DNA of 64,000 nt, taken from assembly GCA_022605425.2 (NCBI GenBank), contig JAKIMF020000005.1, positions 654,501 to 718,500 of the forward strand. Reading direction: 5' to 3'. The notes beneath the pieces were generated by a model. It was given only the letters and a program-made list of their open reading frames with translations. It had not been told where the DNA came from and did no database searches. The translations under genes were made by a program, and so were the position numbers. The stretch's first letter is position 1. Every line of letters begins with the position of its first letter. Below are positions 11,667-20,182 of this stretch, piece by piece. Origin of the DNA: Hamiltosporidium tvaerminnensis (taxonomy: Eukaryota > Microsporidia > Dubosqiidae).

Positions 11667-14600
11667 AATTTTTATTTAATAAAATTCTGGGTTAAAATAT
11701 TTTTTACCATTTTTTACATGTTTTCTTCTACCTCTTTAACCACTTTTGTCTCTTCTTCCAAATCCGACTCTTCATTTATGTTATTGGTCGGTTCCTCTAA
11801 AGTGGTTCCTCCTTGTAAAATAAAGGGGGCTTTATATTTTGGTTTAAAATTTTTGGCACCATCTTCCTCTGTTTTCGCTTCTTTTAAAGGGGGTATTGGT
11901 TCCTCATGCATCTCTGATCTCATAATAACACCCATTGACGCTCTCTCCCAGCTCTCTTCGGCATTTAGTCCTGACTCAAGTCCTCTTCGTCGATCAAAGG
12001 AAATAGTTTCGACTGTCTTTTTAAGTACTATAGACTGAATGTATGCTTCTACATTCATGGGTATTTCTAGTCTTTTAAGATGAGATTTATGGTATTTTGT
12101 CACAATACCGTCCCAGGTCATCACATAAGGGATTATCTCAACACTACACTTATAAATAAGGCCCAACTCATTGGCTAGCAGGTCATACTTCCTAAGTTTT
12201 TCAGTTTCAACTATTTGAAGTGAATCTTGGGAAGTGATTCCTACTTCAATGAGTGTTATCTTATTCTTCTTCTTATCTAAAATAAATATGTCTGGTCTGT
12301 TATTCCGAATTTTAACATCAGTTTTAATTCTGGTGTCCACTCTTATCTCTGCATACTCATTATCAAGAATTTCTTGAACTGAGTGGCTCCTTATTCGTTT
12401 TGAAGACTTAAACTTATATCTATTTAGAAGGAGAAGGTGTAGGCATCTAACCACTTCATTATGCCGTCTAGTGTAATCATGGCCTAGCATTTTTTCACAT
12501 CTAGTTGCTAGATGATCCACAGTCTTACCAGACTTCCCGCAATGTTGACACACACCATCTGCTCCCCAGAATACATTTCTATCCTGGATATAGCAGAACA
12601 CAGCTTCATTTCGTGGCCTAATATTTCCTCTCTTTAGCCATCTTGAAGAGTCACTAACACTCACAAGCTCATTTTTCCTTGCATTATATAACTTTGAATG
12701 GAGTTTTCGTTTTTCTATTTCGTTATATAGTTTTGCAAGTTGAGCTTCTTCTAAACTTTTCTTAGTGACTTCTTCTGCCAACCTGTACTTTACTTTTAAG
12801 AAGCCTTTTATTAGTGCAAGATGGGTTTTATTATTATTCTCCACCTTGAGGATTGCTGCTCGTCTAGTTGATATTTCTTTACTTTTTTCCAGACAATCCA
12901 AGAGTTGCAGAAGCATATGTTCGCTTCGCAACTCAACACTATGTAGGCCTCTTCCAAGTTCTGTTCTAGGAAGATACAACCGCTCTTTACATCCTGGGCA
13001 GAGATGTATCTTATTTTTAACCAACACCGCACGCACTGCCTCATCTAACTTAGAGAAGTCAGCCGGTTCAAGTCGAAGTACTCCTATGTGGTAGTTGATT
13101 AACGATATCGCATGTTGATTGATTGCAGAAAATAAATTTTTTGCATTTAATCTAGTGTGACAAAGTCTTTCAACTCTTGATATAAGTTTGCTCTGTACTT
13201 CTTCAAATGAGCTACGTGTTGGAATTCCTCTGCTATCTTCTATTATTCCTAAATATTTGTAAACACTAACACCTTCTAGAAGAGTAGCAGTATCTTCACA
13301 ACACGTATCATTTGTGGCTGACTTCTCTTTGTTAATCTCTAAGCCAATCACCTCTAAAAATTCCTTTGCCTCGCCTGTCATAGCACTCAATGTGGAGCTG
13401 TCTTTTGCAAGGAGCTTAAGATCATCAATAAACAAGAGATGATTAGTAGAATGGGATTCTGCATCTGTTTGTACTGTCACTTTTGTGTATTTTTCATTAA
13501 GCTTTCGGCTTAATGGATCCATACACAACACAAATAACAAAGGTGACAGACTATCTCCTTGCAGGATCCCTCTATCAATCTTCTTGCTCATGATTTTTTC
13601 AGGCCCTACTGATATATCAATTTTCCATTTTGATATAATTACCTTAATAAATTTCAGGATCCAATCAGGTAAATTAAGGTTTTCAATGCATTGAGTTAAA
13701 TAAGCATGATCTATTGAATCATAAGCTTTTTTAACATCAATCCATGTTGCCTTAAGATTGTTTCCGTACTCTTTATTTAAGGCAATATTCAGTAGAGCCT
13801 GCTCTTTCGCTCCCTGCACACCTCTTACCGCCCCTAGTTGGTTCTCTGCAAGCAACCCTCGCCTTTCCACTTCAATTTGAACGACTTTCGTCACACACTT
13901 TGTCGTTAACTTATAGAGGTTGGACATACAAGTGATTGGCCTGTAGTCAGAGCCTCTTCGTGGACTTCCTTTGGGTATCAAATAGGTAAGCCCGCAGTAA
14001 AACCAATCAGCTTGTGTTGTTCCTTCTAAACATATAACTTTCACAATATCATAAATATATTTGTGTAGAGTTGTAAGTTTCTTAATGAAAAAATTGTAAA
14101 TACCATCAATTCCAGCAGCTTTCCAATTAGGGAGCCAATTAATGATATTCACAAATTCATCAAGTGAAGGAAACGTGGTCGGATGATTATCTGATACAAA
14201 TGGAATCAAATAATCATCGTACGTGACTGTGTCATCATTTTTGTTCCACATTGTAGACCAAAAACTCACAATTTCATCACGGCTAACCACATGCTCGGAT
14301 TCCACACGCTCAGATAACCCACGATAAAATCGACCTCGGAAAAGCTCAAACATACGATTCTCTTTTCGGAATTGCTTCCTACTTTCATGCATCGTAATTT
14401 TTTTCTCGTACACATTCAAAGACTCATTCTTCTTAACTAAAGCCTCAGAAAGATCAGTTACGCTGCTCAAGTTTAAATTAAACTCTCGCATGATTTTCTT
14501 AAGGCTCTTCGTTTCCGAAGTGGAGAGCTTTTCCTGCTTACGAGCTTTCTCGAGAAGATCTTTGGAAAGTACTAACTTAGAAATTTTACTTTCTATGTTT

Positions 14601-15485
14601 TCCTTCCAAGCGGATCTAGGCTTTTCTTTGCGTGTTGCCTCGTCATAGCATACCTGCGCAGCTTGCATGATATACGCGGCTTCCGTAATTGACTCAGGTA
14701 CATGAGCTCCTGCATATTCACCGACTACTCGATTAATGAGATCCATAACTTTACTATCAACCAATTCATTTGGATGTTTTCTAGTTCGGACCACCACTTT
14801 TCCAATTTCGTTCTCAGAGATTTCTTTGATTTTACTCAAGAATTTATCTCTCAGGTTTATGTACTCCGTGGTGTCGGTCAAGGTGCATGTATCAGCGAGA
14901 CAAGTGGCGATTCTACGTCGCTCTCCATTCTCTTCTGATTTTACATCCTTTCCCATCTCACTTTGTGCCAATTTTTTTAACACTTCGAGAGTTTCAGTGC
15001 AGCCGAATTTCTCATTATAGTACCTGTGAAGCTCTGTCCAGCCATTTCTTGGCATTCTTTCAAACCTTGTCTGTACTGCAAAAAAAACAATTCGAGGCCA
15101 TTCCTTCGGGTCGGCTGTTACGGAATCGAATATCGTCCGCAATGTCATTAGCCTGTTACCTTCCGGAATAGCTAGAGTACAGGGGCTTGTCATGTCGTAC
15201 GATGGCTCGCACGCAGAGACTTCAACCGAAGAGGGAACTGGTGCATTAGGCGAAGGTAAGGTGTCAAGCCCACTATTTTGCATTTTACTGCATGTTTGGC
15301 TTGGTGGTGGAGGTGTTATTGTTGTGTAGGAGGAGGAAGGTAGGGGAATCGCCGGTGGGTGTAGCTTACATTTTTGTATCTCACTATCACTCTTTTTCAC
15401 CTCATCAGCGTCGTTTGCAGCCTTTATTTTGGTATTATTCGATATTTCGCTGCTAACATTTTTCTTTCTACCCATTATTTTTTTC
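11667..15485 (-). mobile_element. Full-length R2/R4-like non-LTR retrotransposon with intact ORF
   Basis: The element is 3.8 kb, lies on the minus strand and is bounded by perfect 15-bp target-site duplications. Its sense 5' end (gaaaaaaataATG) leaves only about 10 bases before the start codon of a single ORF. The 3' UTR is about 47 bases and contains cccagaattttattaaataa, shared with the other family copies here. There are no LTRs and no long poly(A). Intact ORF plus perfect duplications imply a recent, possibly still competent insertion. It lies between H2B and the helicase gene and disrupts neither. Confidence 0.9.
11714..15475 (-). CDS. Non-LTR retrotransposon polyprotein: reverse transcriptase plus restriction-like endonuclease
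   Basis: The 1253-residue ORF has a proline/serine-rich N-terminal region (about 40-105) and a family-specific helical region (about 105-400). The reverse transcriptase spans about 440-760: YLIPKGSPRRGSDYRPIT near 498, catalytic Asp580 in WIDVKKAYD, GILQGDSLSPLLF near 636, and the catalytic pair in LFIDD (684-685), where Ile replaces the usual Ala. A CX2CX8HX4C knuckle follows (C976, C979, H988, C993). Then comes a PD-(D/E)xK-like site: RPD at 1060-1062 and LIEVG around Glu1077. This order (RT, CCHC, REL endonuclease) is that of the R2/R4/Dong/CRE group, which makes DNA by target-primed reverse transcription. I see no N-terminal C2H2 finger or Myb of the R2 kind, and the insertion is in ordinary AT-rich DNA, not rDNA, so an R4/Dong-like placement is more likely. 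The C-terminal tail is acidic. Confidence 0.92.
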   Translation of the reverse strand: MGRKKNVSSEISNNTKIKAANDADEVKKSDSEIQKCKLHPPAIPLPSSSYTTITPPPPSQTCSKMQNSGLDTLPSPNAPVPSSVEVSACEPSYDMTSPCTLAIPEGNRLMTLRTIFDSVTADPKEWPRIVFFAVQTRFERMPRNGWTELHRYYNEKFGCTETLEVLKKLAQSEMGKDVKSEENGERRRIATCLADTCTLTDTTEYINLRDKFLSKIKEISENEIGKVVVRTRKHPNELVDSKVMDLINRVVGEYAGAHVPESITEAAYIMQAAQVCYDEATRKEKPRSAWKENIESKISKLVLSKDLLEKARKQEKLSTSETKSLKKIMREFNLNLSSVTDLSEALVKKNESLNVYEKKITMHESRKQFRKENRMFELFRGRFYRGLSERVESEHVVSRDEIVSFWSTMWNKNDDTVTYDDYLIPFVSDNHPTTFPSLDEFVNIINWLPNWKAAGIDGIYNFFIKKLTTLHKYIYDIVKVICLEGTTQADWFYCGLTYLIPKGSPRRGSDYRPITCMSNLYKLTTKCVTKVVQIEVERRGLLAENQLGAVRGVQGAKEQALLNIALNKEYGNNLKATWIDVKKAYDSIDHAYLTQCIENLNLPDWILKFIKVIISKWKIDISVGPEKIMSKKIDRGILQGDSLSPLLFVLCMDPLSRKLNEKYTKVTVQTDAESHSTNHLLFIDDLKLLAKDSSTLSAMTGEAKEFLEVIGLEINKEKSATNDTCCEDTATLLEGVSVYKYLGIIEDSRGIPTRSSFEEVQSKLISRVERLCHTRLNAKNLFSAINQHAISLINYHIGVLRLEPADFSKLDEAVRAVLVKNKIHLCPGCKERLYLPRTELGRGLHSVELRSEHMLLQLLDCLEKSKEISTRRAAILKVENNNKTHLALIKGFLKVKYRLAEEVTKKSLEEAQLAKLYNEIEKRKLHSKLYNARKNELVSVSDSSRWLKRGNIRPRNEAVFCYIQDRNVFWGADGVCQHCGKSGKTVDHLATRCEKMLGHDYTRRHNEVVRCLHLLLLNRYKFKSSKRIRSHSVQEILDNEYAEIRVDTRIKTDVKIRNNRPDIFILDKKKNKITLIEVGITSQDSLQIVETEKLRKYDLLANELGLIYKCSVEIIPYVMTWDGIVTKYHKSHLKRLEIPMNVEAYIQSIVLKKTVETISFDRRRGLESGLNAEESWERASMGVIMRSEMHEEPIPPLKEAKTEEDGAKNFKPKYKAPFILQGGTTLEEPTNNINEESDLEEETKVVKEVEENM

Positions 15486-15500
15486 CTGAAATAATAAAAA
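15486..15500. repeat. Target-site duplication of the full-length LINE (5' side)
   Basis: Identical 15-bp partner of the copy at 11652-11666. Together they fix the ends of the insertion. Confidence 0.85.
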
Positions 15501-15520
15501 AAATATCATTTATCAATACA

Positions 15521-15676
15521 TTAGTAATTCTTTATTCTTTATTGTAAACAATTTAACAACTGAATATAAATTTATTGATATATTAGTAATTATTTATTCT
15601 TTATTCTTTATTGTAAACAACTTAATAAGAATATAAATTTATAGATATTTAGTAATTATTTATTCTTTATTCTTTC
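15521..15676. repeat. Short tandem array, unit 62-66 bp
   Basis: Two full units and a partial third start at 15521, 15583 and 15649. Each opens with ttagtaatt and continues through tttattctttattgtaaaca. It fills most of the spacer between the LINE and the helicase-like gene, so it is probably part of that gene's upstream region. Confidence 0.7.
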
Positions 15677-15747
15677 AATGCATAATTTTTGATTTATTTA
15701 AATGCATAAAAACAAAAACTATTTAATAATTTTTTAGAAAAAAAAGC

Positions 15748-18132
15748 ATGAATAAAAATAATGAATTTTCTTTATTTGGAAATGAAATAAAAGATATGAA
15801 AAATAAATTAAAAAATACAAATTTAAATTTATTTTTTAATCTTTGTCCTGGATTTGATATAAATTTAATATTTGAAGAACTGAAATTTAATGGTAATAGA
15901 AATAAAAGTATTATTGTATTAGAAGAAAATGATTTTATGTGGTTTCTTAGAAATTTTGAAAATTCTAATTTGAAAAAAATAATAAATGAAACAAAAAACA
16001 GTGAATATATAAATAGAGACGAATCTAATGATTTAATTAGAATGAATATTAAAGATTTATATGATAAGTTTTTCGAAATTGATTTAGAAAGAATTGAAAT
16101 GTTTATTTTTATTAATTTTTCGTTTTTTAATTATTTTTATGAAAGTGTTTTATTTCAATTAAGAAAATTTAAGAGAATTATATATTTAGGATATTTTATG
16201 AAAGGTATTAGTGATATTTGTAGATGGTTTAGTAAGGATTCTTGTTTTATAAATATAGATATGTTAAGAAAATATAATTTAAAGGTAAAATCTTTTGAGG
16301 ATAGAAATAATGATTTTTTATTTGAAAATAGTCTTAATAATAAAATTATTGGTGAAATAAATTTGAATGAAAAAATATTAATTGTATGTTCTACATTTAA
16401 GAGTCAAGAAAAATGTTGTAAAGAAATTTATAAAAATTTAGAAAGTCTGGCCAATAATTTGGAGAATTTAGAAAATAAAAAATACATGAATTTAGAAAAT
16501 AAAAAAGATAAGAATTTAGAAACTAAAAAATACAAGAATTTAGAAACTGAAAAATACATGAATTTAGAAAATAAAAAATACATGAATTTAGAAAATAATA
16601 ACGTTAAAAATGATAGGAATTTAGGAACTGAAATTAAAAAATACATGAATTTTCGATTAGAAAATGTATTTTCAAAGAATATTTTTTATTATCATGGAAA
16701 ATTATCAAATGAAACTAAAATTTTTATAGAAAAAAAGATTAAAAATCTTTCTAATTATATAATTTGTTCTACTGCAAGTATTTTAAAGATTCAAAATTTA
16801 AAATTTGATAAAATTATTTTTAAATCCACGAAAAAATATACATGGGAAGGATATGTTGAATACAATAGAGAAGATATTATTTCATTAATGAATATTTTGT
16901 CGTATAAAACCAAAGGAAATATTATTTTATATACGAAATCAAACATGAAAAGTTATTATGACGAATTCATTGTAGGAAGAAATGTAACAAAAAGTTTTTT
17001 ATATTTAAATATCGAAAACTTCATATTATTTAATCTTAAAAATAAGCATTATTCAACCTTTAAAAATATTTGTGAAATATTTAAACGATCATATTTATTT
17101 TTTCATTTTGAAAAATATCAAAATATTTATTCAAATATAAAAAATATTGAATTAACAATTTATAAAACTTTAAAAGACTTGAATTCAGACCAAATAATTT
17201 TTTTAGAAAATTCTAGGAGTTTAAATAATGCAAAAATATTTTTAAAATCCTTTTTATTTACTACTTTAGATTATAAAACGATTAGAATGATTTTAGAATT
17301 CAAAGAAAATAATTTGAAAATCTATTTAAAATATTTTTGTACACCAAAAATATTTCAAGATTTAAATTTGGAAAAAATAAATACAACAGTTTTTAAGGAA
17401 ATAATTGATGGAAAAATGGAAAAAAGAAAAACTTTGGAAGAAAAATTTTATTTTTTAATTTATTTACTCATACATAAAAACCTTTTGGATTTAAAAGATC
17501 AAACAAAATTTTTTATAAGAATTATAGTTGAACATTTTGTAAAGATTATAAATATTTTTATATTTCTAAACAAAAGAACCTTAAAAATATTTTTTGTTAG
17601 AAATTTATTGACTATCAAAGCTAAATTATCATATTTTTTAGAAGACCAGCATATTAAAGTAAACACAAATTCAGAATTCAAAGAAAATTCATTAATTTTA
17701 AAAAATACATATTTTGAAATTATTTTAAATAAAAATATAGAAATAAAAATTTATGAATCTTTTCTTAAAACAGAAGATTTTACCGTTTTTATATCAAATG
17801 ATGTAAATTTTAAAATTAGAAATTGTAAAGGTGATTCATTATTTGAAAATATATATTTAAAAAATATTTCCGAATTATATTTACAATTTTATAAAACTCA
17901 TGCCTATAATATTTTCTTTCGAATCAATTTTAACAAAAAAGAAGCTGAAATTATAGATTCTTCGAAGTTTTATTTAGAAAATATTTTTTTCAAATATTCT
18001 TTTTCGAAAAATACAGCAAACCAAATCAAAAGCAAACAGGAAACCACAGAATATTTGGAAGAAGAAAATAACAATCTAAATATTCTCTATAAGACTGAAG
18101 ACTGTAAAGAAATAATTGTTAAAAAAATATGA
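15748..18132 (+). CDS. Degenerate Ski2-like (Mer3/HFM1- or Brr2-type) helicase homologue
   Basis: A 794-residue protein whose block order follows the Ski2-like helicases. RIIYLGYFMKGISDICRWF (143-161) sits where RIVGLSATLPNxxDIAxWL is expected. KILIVCSTFKSQEKCC (209-224) matches motif IV, FYYHGKLSNETKIFIEKK (313-330) matches the HHAGL block, YIICSTASIL (337-346) matches motif V, and GNIILYTKSNMKSYYDE is the post-RAGR strand. The key catalytic residues are gone: no Walker A GKT, no DExH (FINFSFF near 121-127), SAT altered to YLGYF, and no GRAGR. So it is probably not an active ATPase. It could be a structural pseudo-helicase or a decaying gene. In-frame 24-bp repeats insert a NLENKKYM-type array at about residues 240-283, between the first RecA2 strand and the HG block. 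The C-terminus ends abruptly at a frameshift in a 63-bp tandem repeat shared with the next frame. Assignment to HFM1, Brr2 or Ski2 is unresolved. Confidence 0.5.
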   Translation: MNKNNEFSLFGNEIKDMKNKLKNTNLNLFFNLCPGFDINLIFEELKFNGNRNKSIIVLEENDFMWFLRNFENSNLKKIINETKNSEYINRDESNDLIRMNIKDLYDKFFEIDLERIEMFIFINFSFFNYFYESVLFQLRKFKRIIYLGYFMKGISDICRWFSKDSCFINIDMLRKYNLKVKSFEDRNNDFLFENSLNNKIIGEINLNEKILIVCSTFKSQEKCCKEIYKNLESLANNLENLENKKYMNLENKKDKNLETKKYKNLETEKYMNLENKKYMNLENNNVKNDRNLGTEIKKYMNFRLENVFSKNIFYYHGKLSNETKIFIEKKIKNLSNYIICSTASILKIQNLKFDKIIFKSTKKYTWEGYVEYNREDIISLMNILSYKTKGNIILYTKSNMKSYYDEFIVGRNVTKSFLYLNIENFILFNLKNKHYSTFKNICEIFKRSYLFFHFEKYQNIYSNIKNIELTIYKTLKDLNSDQIIFLENSRSLNNAKIFLKSFLFTTLDYKTIRMILEFKENNLKIYLKYFCTPKIFQDLNLEKINTTVFKEIIDGKMEKRKTLEEKFYFLIYLLIHKNLLDLKDQTKFFIRIIVEHFVKIINIFIFLNKRTLKIFFVRNLLTIKAKLSYFLEDQHIKVNTNSEFKENSLILKNTYFEIILNKNIEIKIYESFLKTEDFTVFISNDVNFKIRNCKGDSLFENIYLKNISELYLQFYKTHAYNIFFRINFNKKEAEIIDSSKFYLENIFFKYSFSKNTANQIKSKQETTEYLEEENNNLNILYKTEDCKEIIVKKI
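16465..16600 (+). repeat. In-frame 24-bp coding minisatellite
   Basis: Five to six units of about 24 bp, starting at 16465, 16489, 16513, 16537, 16561 and 16585, each encode a version of N-L-E-N-K-K-Y-M. Because the unit length is a multiple of three, expansion keeps the helicase-like frame open. The unit sequence is aatttagaaaataaaaaata plus four bases. Confidence 0.85.
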
Positions 18133-18360
18133 ATTTGAATTTATTCTACAAGAATAATCCAAATCTAAATGAAATAATAGTTAAAGAAAATATGAATCTG
18201 AGTGGAGCTTACAAGAAAAATCCAAATCTAAATGAAATAATAGTTAAAGAAAATATGAATCTGAGTGAAACTTACAAGAATAAACCAAATATAAATGAAA
18301 TAATAGTTAAAGAAAATATGAATTTGAGTGGAACTTACAAGAAAAATATAACGAAAAAAC
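18109..18360 (+). repeat. 63-bp coding tandem repeat with a one-base-short first unit
   Basis: Units begin with gaaataat(a/t)gtt at 18109, 18171, 18234 and 18297. Spacings are 62, 63 and 63. The first unit, inside the end of the helicase-like ORF, has a seven-A run where later units read aaagaaaa, so one base is missing there. That moves the frame and ends the upstream ORF at 18132. Confidence 0.85.
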
Positions 18361-18422
18361 TTAAAATAAAATCCGAAAAAGAATTTAAGAACTTAAAAAT
18401 ACAATTCTTTGAGCTTAATTAA
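18129..18422 (+). CDS. Tandem-repeat ORF, probably the frameshifted C-terminus of the preceding gene
   Basis: This 97-codon frame overlaps the end of the helicase-like ORF by four bases (ATGA). It consists mainly of three units of 21 residues around NPNLNEIIVKENMNLSG, then a lysine-rich end. The upstream ORF ends in KEIIVKKI, which is the beginning of the same unit, so the two frames were one before a single-base loss at 18120-18127. I therefore read it as the displaced C-terminus rather than a separate gene. A translational frameshift at the A-run or an assembly error at a homopolymer are alternatives. No function is recognisable. Confidence 0.5.
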   Translation: MNLNLFYKNNPNLNEIIVKENMNLSGAYKKNPNLNEIIVKENMNLSETYKNKPNINEIIVKENMNLSGTYKKNITKKLKIKSEKEFKNLKIQFFELN

Positions 18423-18619
18423 AAATTAGGTTAATCCAATAGCATTCGTTATTAAAAAAACATATTTAACTAATTATTTATTTAGTAAATACCAGTTTAT
18501 TCCTAAATATTTTGTACTAAAACATAATGTTTATAATAGTTATTAGGAACAAAAGGGTAATAATACTCAATAGTCAGGTTAAATAGTAAAGAAGTTTGCG
18601 ACTTGTTTTTTTAAAAATT

Positions 18620-19407
18620 CATTGGTACAACTATTTAGACCGACACGATGAGGGACTACAATGGATAAGTATACTTTTACAAAAGATATAATTTAAATCT
18701 TCAAAACGAATTGAGCATCAGTTAATTCATGAAATTTTTGAAAATGAATATGCAGAGATAAGAGTGGACACCATGATGCTAACAGATATAAAATTTCGTA
18801 AAAATAGATCTGAAATATTTATTTTAGACAAAGACCCAATAAGATAACTCTCATTAATCTAAGAATCGCTTCAAATCGATAAAAAAGCAACCTAAGAAGC
18901 ATTACCAATTAGCTAAAGTGTTTAGTCTTATGTATAGAGTTGTACTAGGAGAATATTTTATGATATGGTCTGTTACGGATTGTGAAAAAACTATTCAAGA
19001 AATACTTTAAAAGTCTTCAAATACACATCAATATTGAGGCATATATACAATCCATAGTATTCAAGAAGACAGTCGAAACAATTTCTTTTGATCGACGAAG
19101 AGGACTTGAGTCTGGTCTAAATGCCGAAGAGAGCTGGGAGAGAGCATCATTAAGTGTTATTTTAGGAGCTGAGATGCATAAACAAACAATACCCCCTTTA
19201 AAGCAAGTAGACAACGAGGAAGTTGATGTTAAAACGAAAAATACAAAAAATATTTTACCTCTTATTTTGGACGGCATAACCACAGCAATGAAACCAATAA
19301 CAAAAAAAATGAAGAGTTGGAGTTTGAGGAAGAGATAGAAGTAGTTGAAATGGTGGAAAGAATTATTTAAAAGAAATATTTGTTAACCCAGAATTTTATT
19401 AAATAAA
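18620..19407 (+). mobile_element. 5'-truncated, decayed LINE copy
   Basis: Corresponds to the last quarter of the LINE. It begins at the DYTRRHNEVV region, passes HSVQEIL/YAEIRVDT (18715-18770), the endonuclease region, and the well-preserved stretch IQSIVFKKTVETISFDRR to ESWERAS (19045-19145). It ends with aacccagaattttattaaat at 19385-19405. The 118-codon open frame at 18982-19338 is only a fragment of the element's C-terminus. Preservation varies along its length. Confidence 0.8.
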
Positions 19408-20182
19408 ATATTTATTAAAGCTTCAACTTTTTCAGCAATTTTATACTCATATATTTCTCGAAATAAAGACGAAGTTCATCTATCGTCTCTATAGTAAAAA
19501 GACTTTAATTTATATATCATAGATAAATTTATTAAAAAAAACATGGTCTATAAGCCCAATAAGCAGACTTACACTGTATTTTATTTTATTTTACTTCAGT
19601 GTTTGATTAATTTGTGTAAAATTGCTTTCTAATAGGTATTGAAATTCCTAGATAAAAATTTTTTGAAAAAAGCTAGTTTAAGACATGAGTTATATTGATT
19701 TAAAATATTTATGTCATCTTACTTTAATATTTTAGGATTTAAGCAAAAAAACCTATTTTATTGTATAGAATTCATAAAAATGAACTTATATTTCTTTAAA
19801 TATATTCCTAACGTATTTTCCCTCGAAATTTCATTCTAAGAACAATTATGTGTTCTTCTTATGTCACAAATTTCTCAATAAAGTTTCCATAAATAGTTCT
19901 AATTTTTTTAGCTAATACCTCTATGAAAGTTATCTAGCATGTTGAAAAAAATGTATCCTTATTTTTTAAATATAGTGATATTTATTATGCAATTATTCTG
20001 CATATATAGGTTTTTAAAGTTTCAGGAGCTTTAGAATGTTTTTAATACTACTATATGTATATGTATCAATAAAACCGATTAAGGAATTTATAGAAATATA
20101 ATTGAATAGAGTAGGAACTTTAAAAATTTAAATAAAACACTTTAAACTTTATTTATCACAGTAGAACATACTTATATAAAGG
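19408..20182. other. Spacer, downstream of two convergent units
   Basis: AT-rich with no gene recognised. It lies 3' of both the LINE relic and the LRR gene on the minus strand. Confidence 0.4.

Noticed and set aside
11718-12038. 106-codon open frame on the opposite strand of the LINE C-terminus, repeated at 26020-26340 and 49648-49968
   Set aside because: It is the antisense shadow of the conserved LINE coding sequence, and is conserved only because the sense strand is. Several other antisense frames inside the LINE were dropped for the same reason.
11667-15485. Classification of the full-length LINE as a canonical R2 element in rDNA
   Set aside because: The flanks are AT-rich non-rDNA sequence and the ORF lacks the N-terminal zinc finger/Myb of R2; R4/Dong-like is a better, still tentative, label.
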